A stretch of DNA of 12,921 nt from Anaerolineae bacterium (GTDB lineage Bacteria; Chloroflexota; Anaerolineae; Aggregatilineales; Phototrophicaceae), in NCBI GenBank assembly GCA_028284565.1, contig JANQRM010000184.1, positions 1 to 12,921 of the forward strand, written 5' to 3'. This document shows positions 1-6,343 of this stretch, one piece after another (position 1 is the stretch's first letter; each line of letters begins with the position of its first letter). The position numbers and the translations under genes are program-made. The notes under the pieces are model-generated. The model saw nothing but the letters and a program-made list of their open reading frames with translations, did not search any database and was not told the origin of the DNA.

Positions 1-317
1 TGCTCCTGCTCGATGAACCGACAACAGGCTTAGACCCCCGTTCTAAACGAGAAGTCCGTGCCTTTGTCGAAGAATTGCGCGACACACATGATGCGACCAT
101 GCTCATTACCACCCACGATATGGAAGAAGCCGATGCTTTATGTGATCGCATTGCGATTCTCCATAATGGGAAAGTTGTCGCAATGGATACACCGAATGCA
201 CTCAAAGACACCATTCCACAAAACGGACACGTCCCCACGCTGGAGGATGTCTTCATGAATATGACGGGTGAAGTCCTCATCAATCGGGATGAAGTCCCTG
301 TCCCAACACCGATTTAA
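1..317 (+). CDS. ABC transporter ATP-binding protein, C-terminal part (5' end outside window)
   Basis: This is the tail of an ABC transporter ATPase, the subunit that hydrolyses ATP on the cytoplasmic face to drive a membrane partner. The open frame is already running at base 3, so the start, Walker A and LSGGQ signature lie to the left of the window. What remains begins with Walker B plus D-loop (LLLDEPTTGLDP) and is followed by the switch histidine in LITTHDMEEA. The next stretch, CDRIAILHNGKVVAMDTP, is typical of the DrrA/CcmA-like ATPases that pair with ABC-2 permeases. The gene stops with TAA at 315-317. An AAGGA Shine-Dalgarno for the next gene overlaps this stop, so the two genes are almost certainly one operon and one transporter. 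The substrate cannot be told from this fragment. Family assignment is very safe; the transported compound is unknown. Confidence 0.95.
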   Translation, partial: LLLDEPTTGLDPRSKREVRAFVEELRDTHDATMLITTHDMEEADALCDRIAILHNGKVVAMDTPNALKDTIPQNGHVPTLEDVFMNMTGEVLINRDEVPVPTPI

Positions 318-328
318 GGAATAACATC

Positions 329-1180
329 ATGCAACGAACTCTACAACAGGGCATACGATCCCTGAATACAGAACTCCTACAATCTTATGCCTTTCTTGCG
401 CGTAACTGGCATCTGACCAAGCGTTATTGGGCATGGGATGTCGTCTGGCTACTTTACTCACTAACAAGTGGTTTAGCTGTGGTCTTTATCGCATCTGGCT
501 CAGAAGAAATCACTGGCTCATCCAATATCAACGTAAGCTTCTTCACACTCTATCTCATCATTGGGACATTGGTGTGGCGGTACCTTTCAAATATCTTCAC
601 TTTTATCAGTGAAGTCATTGCATGGGAACGCTGGGAAGGTACGATTGAGTATACCCTCATGGCTCCAGTACGACGTTGGGTCCATCTGGTCGGACAAACT
701 GCTTACACATTCATCTATAGTTTGCTGACAACACTCTTCATTGGTGGGGTCATGGCACTGTTCTTTGAGATTGACCTATCCCAAGCCAATATCTGGGGTG
801 CATTGCTGGTTCTCTTAGCAGGAAGTCTCTCACTGATTGCCATTGGGATTATCGCCAGTATATTGCCTCTACTGTATCCAGAACGTGGCGCACAGATGAT
901 CCATGTCATTCAAGCAAGTTTCCTGCTGATTTCCGGTGTCTATTATCCAATCACTGTACTCCCACAATGGATGCAGACGCTAGCAACCATTTCACCTGTG
1001 ACCTACGTATTGGATGGTGTCCGGGCGGCGATACTTGAAAATGTCCCCACAGTTGAGTTATGGCAATATATGATTCCGCTGTTAATTAGTGGAGCAATAT
1101 TGTTACCCGTTGGGGTGTGGATATTTCGTCAGGCAGAAGACTATGCTAAACGAAATGGAAAACTCAAGCGAGTCGGATAA
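329..1180 (+). CDS. ABC-2 type transporter permease
   Basis: This is a membrane-spanning partner of the upstream ATPase. The 283-residue length and about six hydrophobic segments fit an ABC-2 permease. The first segment lies near residues 38-57 and the last near 250-270. An acidic, amphipathic stretch at about residues 95-115 (EVIAWERWEGTIEYTLMAP) matches the coupling region of the family, which contacts the ATPase. The conserved C-terminal block SGVYYPITVLPQWMQTLA, then ISPVTYVLDGVR, is also present. The ATG at 329 is chosen because AAGGA at 316-320 sits 8 bases upstream and overlaps the stop of the ATPase gene. The partner genes of this family export drugs, polysaccharides or lipids; nothing here decides which. 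Transcription probably ends at the hairpin at 1203-1230. Family call is firm, substrate unknown. Confidence 0.93.
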   Translation: MQRTLQQGIRSLNTELLQSYAFLARNWHLTKRYWAWDVVWLLYSLTSGLAVVFIASGSEEITGSSNINVSFFTLYLIIGTLVWRYLSNIFTFISEVIAWERWEGTIEYTLMAPVRRWVHLVGQTAYTFIYSLLTTLFIGGVMALFFEIDLSQANIWGALLVLLAGSLSLIAIGIIASILPLLYPERGAQMIHVIQASFLLISGVYYPITVLPQWMQTLATISPVTYVLDGVRAAILENVPTVELWQYMIPLLISGAILLPVGVWIFRQAEDYAKRNGKLKRVG

Positions 1181-1187
1181 TCCGCTA

Positions 1188-2165
1188 CTAACCTTGAATA
1201 TAGGGCGTACTATCATTGTACGCTCTTTTTGTTTCTGGCACTTGGACACGAATCTTCCCATTTTCCAAAGATATTTGTAAACGCCGACGTTCTTGTGCTT
1301 CATCTTGCTCTTGTTGCAAGAACCATTCATTCAAACGCGCACACAATTCTGCACTGAGGATCAGAATTCCCGCTAGCAAAAATGCCCAGAAGAGAAGCAC
1401 AATTGCGGTAGCAATCCCACCATAAATCAGTTGATAGTTTTGCAGATTATCTAAATACCATTGGAAACCGGACTTAGCCAGTTCCCATCCGACTGCCCCA
1501 ACCATTGCGGCGGGCCAAATGGCATCCCAATGGACGTAACGTGACGGGACATAACGGAACAACAAGGCAAAAATCACCACATCCAACCCCAATGGCAAAA
1601 AGACAGTCCCCAATGTAACAACACTTGGCGGGTCAAGTAGAGCAATAGAAACCAAACGCAGTACCCCTGAAGTCAAAAACGAGGCAAACACCAAGACAAC
1701 GAGTGTGATACTCATCGTAAATGCCAGCAATCGCTGTCGCCACATACTGCGTCCAGATGGCACATCGAAGATCATATCAAGTGAAGCTGTTAAATTAGAA
1801 AACAATCCCAAAGCAGACCAAATCACACCTGCCACAGCGAGAATCCCAAATGAGCTACTTTGTTGCAACGCTTGGTCGAGAGTCAATTGAATATCCGAGA
1901 TGGTTGCTTCTGGCAAAAAGAGCTTTAATCCATTGGCTATCTGCTCTTGCGCGACTGCTGGTTCAAGCAAGTTTCCAATACCAATAGCAAAGAGGAGAAT
2001 CAGTGGAAAGATAGAGAAGACTGCGTAATATGCCAATGCCGCGGCTTGACGTGTCCCGGTTTGTGTGAAATTGCGAATGGCTGTCCAAATAAATCGTGGA
2101 AGCGCACGTGTCGAATCGCTCCGTTGCGACCACCAATCTCGAAATGATTCTTTCAATCGTCGCAT
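1188..2165 (-). CDS. YihY/BrkB-family inner membrane protein
   Basis: A polytopic membrane protein of the YihY (virulence factor BrkB) family, once misnamed ribonuclease BN; its molecular role is not settled. Six hydrophobic segments can be read. The first, AALAYYAVFSIFPLILLFAI, carries the family's AxxLAYYxxxSIFPL core. Others include ILAVAGVIWSALGLFSNLTA and the last, GIATAIVLLFWAFLLAGILI, followed by an ILSAELCARLNEW end and a charged C-terminal tail. Start choice: an upstream in-frame ATG at 2195 has no Shine-Dalgarno and coincides with the start site expected from a TATAAT box at 2201-2206. The ATG at 2165 has AGAAGG six bases upstream, so I take 2165 (325 aa); the longer form would be 335 aa. 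The gene is monocistronic and convergent with the ABC operon. Family call firm, function open. Confidence 0.9.
   Translation of the reverse strand: MRRLKESFRDWWSQRSDSTRALPRFIWTAIRNFTQTGTRQAAALAYYAVFSIFPLILLFAIGIGNLLEPAVAQEQIANGLKLFLPEATISDIQLTLDQALQQSSSFGILAVAGVIWSALGLFSNLTASLDMIFDVPSGRSMWRQRLLAFTMSITLVVLVFASFLTSGVLRLVSIALLDPPSVVTLGTVFLPLGLDVVIFALLFRYVPSRYVHWDAIWPAAMVGAVGWELAKSGFQWYLDNLQNYQLIYGGIATAIVLLFWAFLLAGILILSAELCARLNEWFLQQEQDEAQERRRLQISLENGKIRVQVPETKRAYNDSTPYIQG
1203..1230 (+). terminator. Intrinsic terminator of the ABC transporter operon
   Basis: An 8-bp stem (GGGCGTAC paired with GTACGCTC, one G-U pair) encloses the 7-base loop TATCATT and is followed by a T5 run at 1226-1230. It starts 22 bases after the permease stop. 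It lies wholly inside the last codons of the convergent BrkB-family gene, so the same DNA is both coding and terminating. On the minus strand no T-run follows the stem, so it should work for the plus strand only. Confidence 0.7.
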
Positions 2166-2171
2166 CGCAAA

Positions 2172-2177
2172 CCTTCT
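2172..2177 (-). promoter_or_regulatory. Ribosome binding site deciding the BrkB-family start
   Basis: AGAAGG on the minus strand, six bases before the ATG at 2165. The competing ATG at 2195 has no purine-rich sequence at a proper distance, so this site decides for the shorter protein. Confidence 0.6.
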
Positions 2178-2200
2178 TAACTCCCAATAAAACATCTATC

Positions 2201-2206
2201 ATTATA
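2201..2206 (-). promoter_or_regulatory. Candidate -10 box of the BrkB-family gene
   Basis: A perfect TATAAT on the minus strand. No good -35 hexamer is seen 16-18 bases upstream, so the call rests on the -10 alone. The predicted start near 2194-2195 gives a leader of about 30 bases before the ATG at 2165, consistent with the start chosen for the gene. Confidence 0.45.
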
Positions 2207-2216
2207 GTCTATTTTG

Positions 2217-2278
2217 AAGTTAAGATAGCGAGTCCATATCCCCCATCTGTCCTAGTTTGAGACAAGTGGACTTAACTT
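2217..2278. repeat. Bulged inverted repeat between divergent promoters
   Basis: AAGTTAAG (2217-2224) and TCCA (2233-2236) on the left pair with TGGA and CTTAACTT (2267-2278) on the right. The result is a 12-bp interrupted stem with an 8-base bulge and a loop of about 30 bases. It lies between the two divergent -10 candidates and is in neither gene. It may be a pair of operator half-sites or a leftover structure; no T-run makes it a terminator. The rest of the 188-base gap 2166-2353 holds only the promoter and Shine-Dalgarno candidates listed here. Confidence 0.4.
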
Positions 2279-2311
2279 AGAGCAGTGAAATAGCCCGACA
2301 AAGTTGTTTTA

Positions 2312-2320
2312 TGATACAAT
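2312..2320 (+). promoter_or_regulatory. Candidate extended -10 promoter of the 133-aa membrane protein gene
   Basis: TGATACAAT reads as an extended -10 (TGn followed by TACAAT, five of six matches to TATAAT). No clear -35 is visible, which extended -10 promoters do not require. The start would fall near 2327, about 27 bases before the ATG, with the Shine-Dalgarno at 2337-2344 in between. Confidence 0.5.
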
Positions 2321-2353
2321 CGAAGAGATACATTTCAAAGGAGACACTCTATC

Positions 2354-2755
2354 ATGGAAGAAGTACTCGCCATTATTATCCCCGATAGTATTGCTGATCT
2401 TTTTATCTATATCATCTTCATCATGACGGTTATCACATTGGCTCTTGTGCCTGAGAAGAATATGATTCCGACGATGCTACTCACTGCCGTCCTCTTTTTC
2501 TGCGTCGTTGACCTTGTACGTCAAGCCAATCCAGATTCAATCCCAATTGAAGGCTTTGATAATACGGGATTTGCCACCATGTTAATTCATGTGGGAATGT
2601 TCGTCTTCCCATTGATGGGTGGTGCGCTCATACGTGGAAGAGCGAGAAATGCCAAACGTGGCTTGCCAGTAGCGATTATGGCAGGCGTATTGGGTGGCTT
2701 ATATGCCGCTGGTTCATTTGTCGTGCCAAATCTCTTCTATGACAAGGTGTTCTAA
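2354..2755 (+). CDS. Hypothetical four-helix membrane protein (133 aa)
   Basis: I do not recognise this protein. It is clearly expressed-looking: AAAGGAGA at 2337-2344 sits nine bases before the ATG, and an extended -10 lies further upstream. It has four likely membrane segments, at about residues 12-32, 36-56, 73-95 and 104-126. They are joined by short loops: an acidic and polar one (ANPDSIPIEGFDNTG) between segments 2 and 3, and a strongly basic one (RGRARNAKRG) between 3 and 4. By the positive-inside rule the latter is cytoplasmic, as would be both ends. There is no cysteine pair, catalytic motif or signal peptidase site that suggests an enzyme. The stop codon overlaps that of comEC by four bases on the opposite strand (2752-2755). 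A small integral membrane protein of unknown role is all that can be said. Confidence 0.8.
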   Translation: MEEVLAIIIPDSIADLFIYIIFIMTVITLALVPEKNMIPTMLLTAVLFFCVVDLVRQANPDSIPIEGFDNTGFATMLIHVGMFVFPLMGGALIRGRARNAKRGLPVAIMAGVLGGLYAAGSFVVPNLFYDKVF

Positions 2756-5106
2756 TCGATTCGACTTTCTTCTATCCAGATCGATTCACCATCCGTCCAG
2801 AGGTGTATCGCCCCCCCTTCGTCGGTTCTAAAAATGGGGATGTCGGCTAACAAGGCTAAGACATCTCCATCTGGGTCTCCTCGTCTATTCGAGACATCAC
2901 TTTGAATAAATGCCACTTGCGGTTGAACCGCCTGCAAGAAATCCCAGTCTAAGGCTCGTTGTGTCCCATGTTGAGGTATTTGAAGCACTGTTGACACAGG
3001 GAAATTACCTGCCTCCAAGATAGCTTGTTGCCCCTCGACACTCAAATCTGAAGTAAGTAACATCGAAAACGCCCCATAACTCAAGCGCAATACAATCACA
3101 TGGTCATTCAATGGTTCCGTTAAATCTGCCTCGATCTGTGGATTCAATACCTCCACAGCCACGCCATTATCCATCTCCAAAGTGAAACCTGCCTGCAACA
3201 CAAGACTCTCGGTATGCGATAATTGTTCATCAATTTGATTAACTGCTTCGCCCAGATTTATCTGACCATTCGATAGTGCAATGCCAACATCATAACGCTC
3301 CAAAACCGCCACCAAAGCAGAAATATCGAACTCATCAGGATGAGTAATCGCCAACACCTCAATTTCACGGTCATAAAAAGGGATTCGGTCTCCAATTGAA
3401 GTCAATAAACGCGAGGGAAATCGTCCTCCATCTACCAATATCTGCGCGCCCTGTGGGGTCTGTATCAAAAAAGCGTTGCTATGACCAACATCCAGCATCC
3501 AAACATGCAAATAGCCATCAGGACGACTGCGGAACATCCCTATCATAATAATCACAAGAATGATCCCAGAAGCCAGCATCGCACTCAAAATCTGTCGTTG
3601 CTTAATCCAGTTCCAAATGCGGACAAATCGTGGAGGACGTGTGGCATGCATAATCGCTCCTACTATCAACAGAATGAAGAAAAGACTAATTAATCGAGAA
3701 TCAATCGACACCGGAATATCCGCAGAATCGAATCGAGCAAAGAGACGGACGATTGCTATCGACCATGAGAGAAATACGAGCGTCACCCAATACAACAAAA
3801 TAGCAACTGACGGCACAATCAACCCAACCATGGTGGCAACACCACCCACAATTAAAAGAATGGCTTGCACCGGGACAATCAGCAAATTTACAATAGGAGA
3901 AATCAATGACAGCCGATTGAAGTATAAAACTGTCAAAGGCAAAGTCGTGATTTGTGCCGCCAAGGTCACGATGAGGGGTTCATTGAGCCAGTCACCCAAA
4001 GTTCGCGCCCATCTCGCTGGAAACAGATGGTGGATCAATAAGTTGAACCATCGGGATAAAGGATCAACAAATAAGGCTAAACCCAAGACCGCCGCGAAAC
4101 TTAACTGAAAACTCACATCCCATAAGTCGAGTGGATTTAGGACAGAGAATAACAAAACAATGAAGGCGAGAGAGGCAGGCACGTAGGTTTTCCGCCGAAG
4201 CAAAGGAGCCACTACTAGCAACAAACTCATCAACGAAGCACGGACAACCGCTAAATTTGCCCCAACAAAGAGTGTATAGATACCAATAATTATCGATGCC
4301 AATATCACAGGGAGCCAGCGACGAGTTGTTAATCGTTGAAACAGGCGGATAACAATGGTGCTGATAATGACCATGTTGAATCCACTAATCGCAATGATAT
4401 GAGATGCACCCACCGCATTGAAACCGTCCCGCAATTCAGGAGCAATCCCACGCTCATTGCCGAGTAAAATACCCGACAGTATCCCAGCTTGTGGTTCGGG
4501 AAGTGCAGTCGATATGGTTTCTTGCGCTCGCTGTTTGATTTGGAAGATAGCCTGATAAAACGGATTGCCATGATTGGAAGTAATCACATCCACAACTGCT
4601 TGACGCATGACGCTGAAGACACCTGTACGAGCGAGAAAATCACTATATGAAAATGTATCGAATTCTTCAGGCGTGACCATAATTCCTGTTGCCCGAATAC
4701 GATCTCCATATTGAACAGATGTCAGAGGCAAGGCTTGTACCAATACAGCTCCGCGCGTTTGTTCAGGCTCACCCAATTGCGTCACCGTTTCCACAGCTAC
4801 GCGCAATTGAATACGATCATCACGTACATCCGGTTCATCTTCGACAAAGCCTTCAATCGTGACCCCAATCAAGCCATTAAATGTAGCAATATGACTTGTT
4901 TGTGGCACAAGCCGAAAACGTAAAGCACCCAAGCAAGCGATGATTAAAAATGTGAGGATAGGACGTGAAACTGACTTACGGACAAATAGCCATCCCAAAC
5001 CTGCCAGCATCAATCCAAACAACCAGAATGAGGGCGAAAGAACTAGGAATTGACCCGAGATAAAGATGCCAGTGACCCACGCGAGGGCAATCAGTGTAAG
5101 ACGCAA
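2752..5106 (-). CDS. comEC: ComEC/Rec2-family DNA uptake channel with a degenerate metallo-beta-lactamase domain
   Basis: ComEC forms the inner-membrane channel that takes up single-stranded DNA during natural transformation. The 784 residues show the usual order. N-terminal helices and a DUF4131-like soluble region are at about 1-190. The Competence domain at about 200-480 has GILSGILLGNERGI, then GASHIIAISGFNMVII and LWDVSFQLSFAAVLGLALF. A metallo-beta-lactamase-like domain occupies about 530-780. In the last, DVGHSNAFLI replaces DVGQGDA, ITHPDEFDISAL replaces the THxDxDHxGG type ligand motif, and PQHGT replaces the HHGS motif; LTSD is kept. The metal site therefore looks lost. The start is TTG at 5106, with an AGGTAGGT-like Shine-Dalgarno at 5112-5119; it begins directly at a hydrophobic helix as in relatives. 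No other competence gene is in the window, so use in transformation is inferred. Confidence 0.92.
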   Translation of the reverse strand: MRLTLIALAWVTGIFISGQFLVLSPSFWLFGLMLAGLGWLFVRKSVSRPILTFLIIACLGALRFRLVPQTSHIATFNGLIGVTIEGFVEDEPDVRDDRIQLRVAVETVTQLGEPEQTRGAVLVQALPLTSVQYGDRIRATGIMVTPEEFDTFSYSDFLARTGVFSVMRQAVVDVITSNHGNPFYQAIFQIKQRAQETISTALPEPQAGILSGILLGNERGIAPELRDGFNAVGASHIIAISGFNMVIISTIVIRLFQRLTTRRWLPVILASIIIGIYTLFVGANLAVVRASLMSLLLVVAPLLRRKTYVPASLAFIVLLFSVLNPLDLWDVSFQLSFAAVLGLALFVDPLSRWFNLLIHHLFPARWARTLGDWLNEPLIVTLAAQITTLPLTVLYFNRLSLISPIVNLLIVPVQAILLIVGGVATMVGLIVPSVAILLYWVTLVFLSWSIAIVRLFARFDSADIPVSIDSRLISLFFILLIVGAIMHATRPPRFVRIWNWIKQRQILSAMLASGIILVIIMIGMFRSRPDGYLHVWMLDVGHSNAFLIQTPQGAQILVDGGRFPSRLLTSIGDRIPFYDREIEVLAITHPDEFDISALVAVLERYDVGIALSNGQINLGEAVNQIDEQLSHTESLVLQAGFTLEMDNGVAVEVLNPQIEADLTEPLNDHVIVLRLSYGAFSMLLTSDLSVEGQQAILEAGNFPVSTVLQIPQHGTQRALDWDFLQAVQPQVAFIQSDVSNRRGDPDGDVLALLADIPIFRTDEGGAIHLWTDGESIWIEESRID

Positions 5107-5138
5107 AAAAACACCTACCTAAGTGGACGGCTGAGGTA
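5107..5138 (-). promoter_or_regulatory. Hairpin with T-run over the comEC Shine-Dalgarno and start
   Basis: On the minus strand CTACCT (5138-5133) pairs with AGGTAG (5119-5114), with 13 bases between, and GTGTTTTTTG follows directly. The right arm contains the probable Shine-Dalgarno of comEC and the T-run runs into its TTG start. It could be a weak terminator of the upstream operon or a stem hiding the ribosome binding site. Only three of six pairs are G-C, so stability is modest. Confidence 0.35.
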
Positions 5139-5181
5139 GATGCTAACAAACAAAAATAGGTTTGTGCAAATAATTTTATGA

Positions 5182-5733
5182 CTAGCTGGTTTGTTCTGAA
5201 CTATCCGAACCCACTTCAACCGCTTCACGTTCAACTGGACGCGGAATATGAACCGGCTGGGAAGCTGTTGGTGAAACTTGTGCGACAGGTTGCGGTTGCT
5301 TCAAGACACTAATACCATTGCGGATTTCTGATAAATTCTGTAAGACTCGCTGTTCTAAGGCCGAGAGTGTTTCCAAAACATATGCATCTGCTTCACGGGT
5401 GATTTTATCGGCTTCGAGTTTCGCTTGCTCGATAATGTGCTTGGCACGAGTCTGCGCCGCTTGTACTGATTGGTCTTGATCTAGCATTGCCTCGCCTTTT
5501 TGACGGGAGTCAGTCAAGATACGTGCCGCTTGCTCGTTGGCTTCTGCCAGTACCCGTTCTTTTTGTGCGATAATACGCGAGGATTTTTCAATCTCTTCCG
5601 GAATCGAAATCCGCATCTGGTCGATAATTTCCAGCGCGCGTTCTTCGTCAATCATGGTGTACTTCGTCCCAAAGATATGACGACCTTCATCAATTAAATC
5701 TTCTAAGCGATCAACCAGATGTTGAATGTCCAT
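5182..5733 (-). CDS. coaD-linked coiled-coil protein, DivIVA / ATP synthase subunit b-like, function unknown
   Basis: A 183-residue soluble protein. I recognise the type: short proteins beginning with a LEDLI(D/E)E segment and a conserved D-E-E-x-x-x-x-I-D-x-M/L-R block (here residues 28-41), followed by (I/L)PEEI. They often sit next to coaD in Clostridia and Chloroflexota and are loosely annotated as ATPase. No nucleotide-binding motif is present, so that name is unsupported. Residues about 45-138 form a long charged coiled coil rich in A, E, Q and K, similar to DivIVA and F-type ATPase subunit b stalks. Residues about 146-183 are a Pro/Ser/Val-rich disordered tail. The ATG at 5733 has GGAGG seven bases upstream. 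It lies 22 bases after coaD and is surely co-transcribed with it. A structural or division-related role is only a guess. Confidence 0.85.
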   Translation of the reverse strand: MDIQHLVDRLEDLIDEGRHIFGTKYTMIDEERALEIIDQMRISIPEEIEKSSRIIAQKERVLAEANEQAARILTDSRQKGEAMLDQDQSVQAAQTRAKHIIEQAKLEADKITREADAYVLETLSALEQRVLQNLSEIRNGISVLKQPQPVAQVSPTASQPVHIPRPVEREAVEVGSDSSEQTS

Positions 5734-5755
5734 TCGCTTACCTCCAAACTGTTAG

Positions 5756-6244
5756 TCAACCCTGCTTAAATTTCTCTTCTAAAGCTCTTGCAACAAAGGG
5801 CGGGACAAAGGAACTCACGTCTGCGCCCAATTCGGCGATTTCTCGCACGGTACTCGAACTAATATGAATAAATTGTTCGCCAGATAGTATCGCTACCGTT
5901 TCCACATCTGGCGCAAGTTTTTTATTGGCGAGTCCCATGCGGAACTCAAACTCAAAATCCCCAAATAAACGTAGCCCACGAATCAGTGCGACTGCCCCGA
6001 TTTCCTTCACATAGTTTACAGTCAGCCCTGTATATCGCGCAACTCGAATATTATCATAGTCCAGAAATGCTTCTTCCGCCAATTCAACTCGTTTATCCAC
6101 CGAAAATAGGACTTTTTTCTTAGGTGTTTCATAAATGGCGACAATAACCTCATCAAATAATCGAGAGGCACGCACGGCAATGTCAATATGCCCATAGTGA
6201 ATAGGGTCTAAAGATGCTGGATAGACAGCGACACGCGCTGACAT
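5756..6244 (-). CDS. coaD: Phosphopantetheine adenylyltransferase (CoaD)
   Basis: CoaD transfers AMP from ATP to 4'-phosphopantetheine, giving dephospho-CoA and pyrophosphate, the fourth of five steps to coenzyme A in the cytoplasm. At 162 residues it has the normal length. The nucleotidyltransferase motif (T/H)xGH appears as HYGH at residues 16-19. The ATP-site loop IRGLR is at 88-92 and the ISSSTVREI block at 128-136. Further family landmarks are LFSVDKRVEL, DFEFEF and the NKKLAPDVETV segment. Two small departures from the usual PGSFDP are seen: residues 9-14 read PASLDP. Start ATG 6244 has GGGAG eight bases upstream. It follows the FkbM-type gene by 99 bases and precedes the coiled-coil gene by 22, so it probably heads a coaD, coiled-coil, comEC unit. 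Confidence 0.97.
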   Translation of the reverse strand: MSARVAVYPASLDPIHYGHIDIAVRASRLFDEVIVAIYETPKKKVLFSVDKRVELAEEAFLDYDNIRVARYTGLTVNYVKEIGAVALIRGLRLFGDFEFEFRMGLANKKLAPDVETVAILSGEQFIHISSSTVREIAELGADVSSFVPPFVARALEEKFKQG

Positions 6245-6268
6245 GCTAGGTACTCCCGATGGGATGTG

Positions 6269-6283
6269 GTTAAATCGTTTAAC
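6269..6283. promoter_or_regulatory. Perfect 15-bp palindrome in the coaD leader, operator candidate
   Basis: GTTAAATCGTTTAAC has six-base perfect arms around a TCG centre. It lies 25 bases before the coaD ATG and just downstream of the candidate coaD promoter, where a bound repressor would block transcription. The size and A/T arms suit a helix-turn-helix dimer. No regulator gene is in the window to pair it with. Confidence 0.4.
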
Positions 6284-6298
6284 ATTGTGTTAAGGCTA

Positions 6299-6326
6299 AG
6301 CATAACAAATTCTTTCAAAATTACAA
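6299..6326 (-). promoter_or_regulatory. Candidate promoter of the coaD operon
   Basis: On the minus strand TTGTAA (6326-6321) and TATGCT (6304-6299) are separated by 16 bases. Each hexamer has four matches to the sigma-70 consensus. The start would fall near 6292, leaving a leader of about 48 bases that contains the palindrome at 6269-6283. A promoter is expected here because the gap is A/T-rich and the upstream gene ends before it; the exact boxes are uncertain. Confidence 0.35.
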
Positions 6327-6343
6327 ATCGAAGGCATCTAATC

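Noticed and set aside
2756..2787. Direct repeat ATCGATTC at the end of comEC
   Set aside because: Two 8-base copies in coding sequence with no further structure; likely chance.
3560..4108. A 182-codon open frame on the plus strand
   Set aside because: It lies antisense within the Competence domain of comEC, has no ribosome site or family features, and the comEC frame is clearly real.
5150..5170. Short hairpin ACAAAC / GTTTGT after the coiled-coil gene
   Set aside because: Six A/T-rich pairs around an 8-base loop are too weak to call a terminator.
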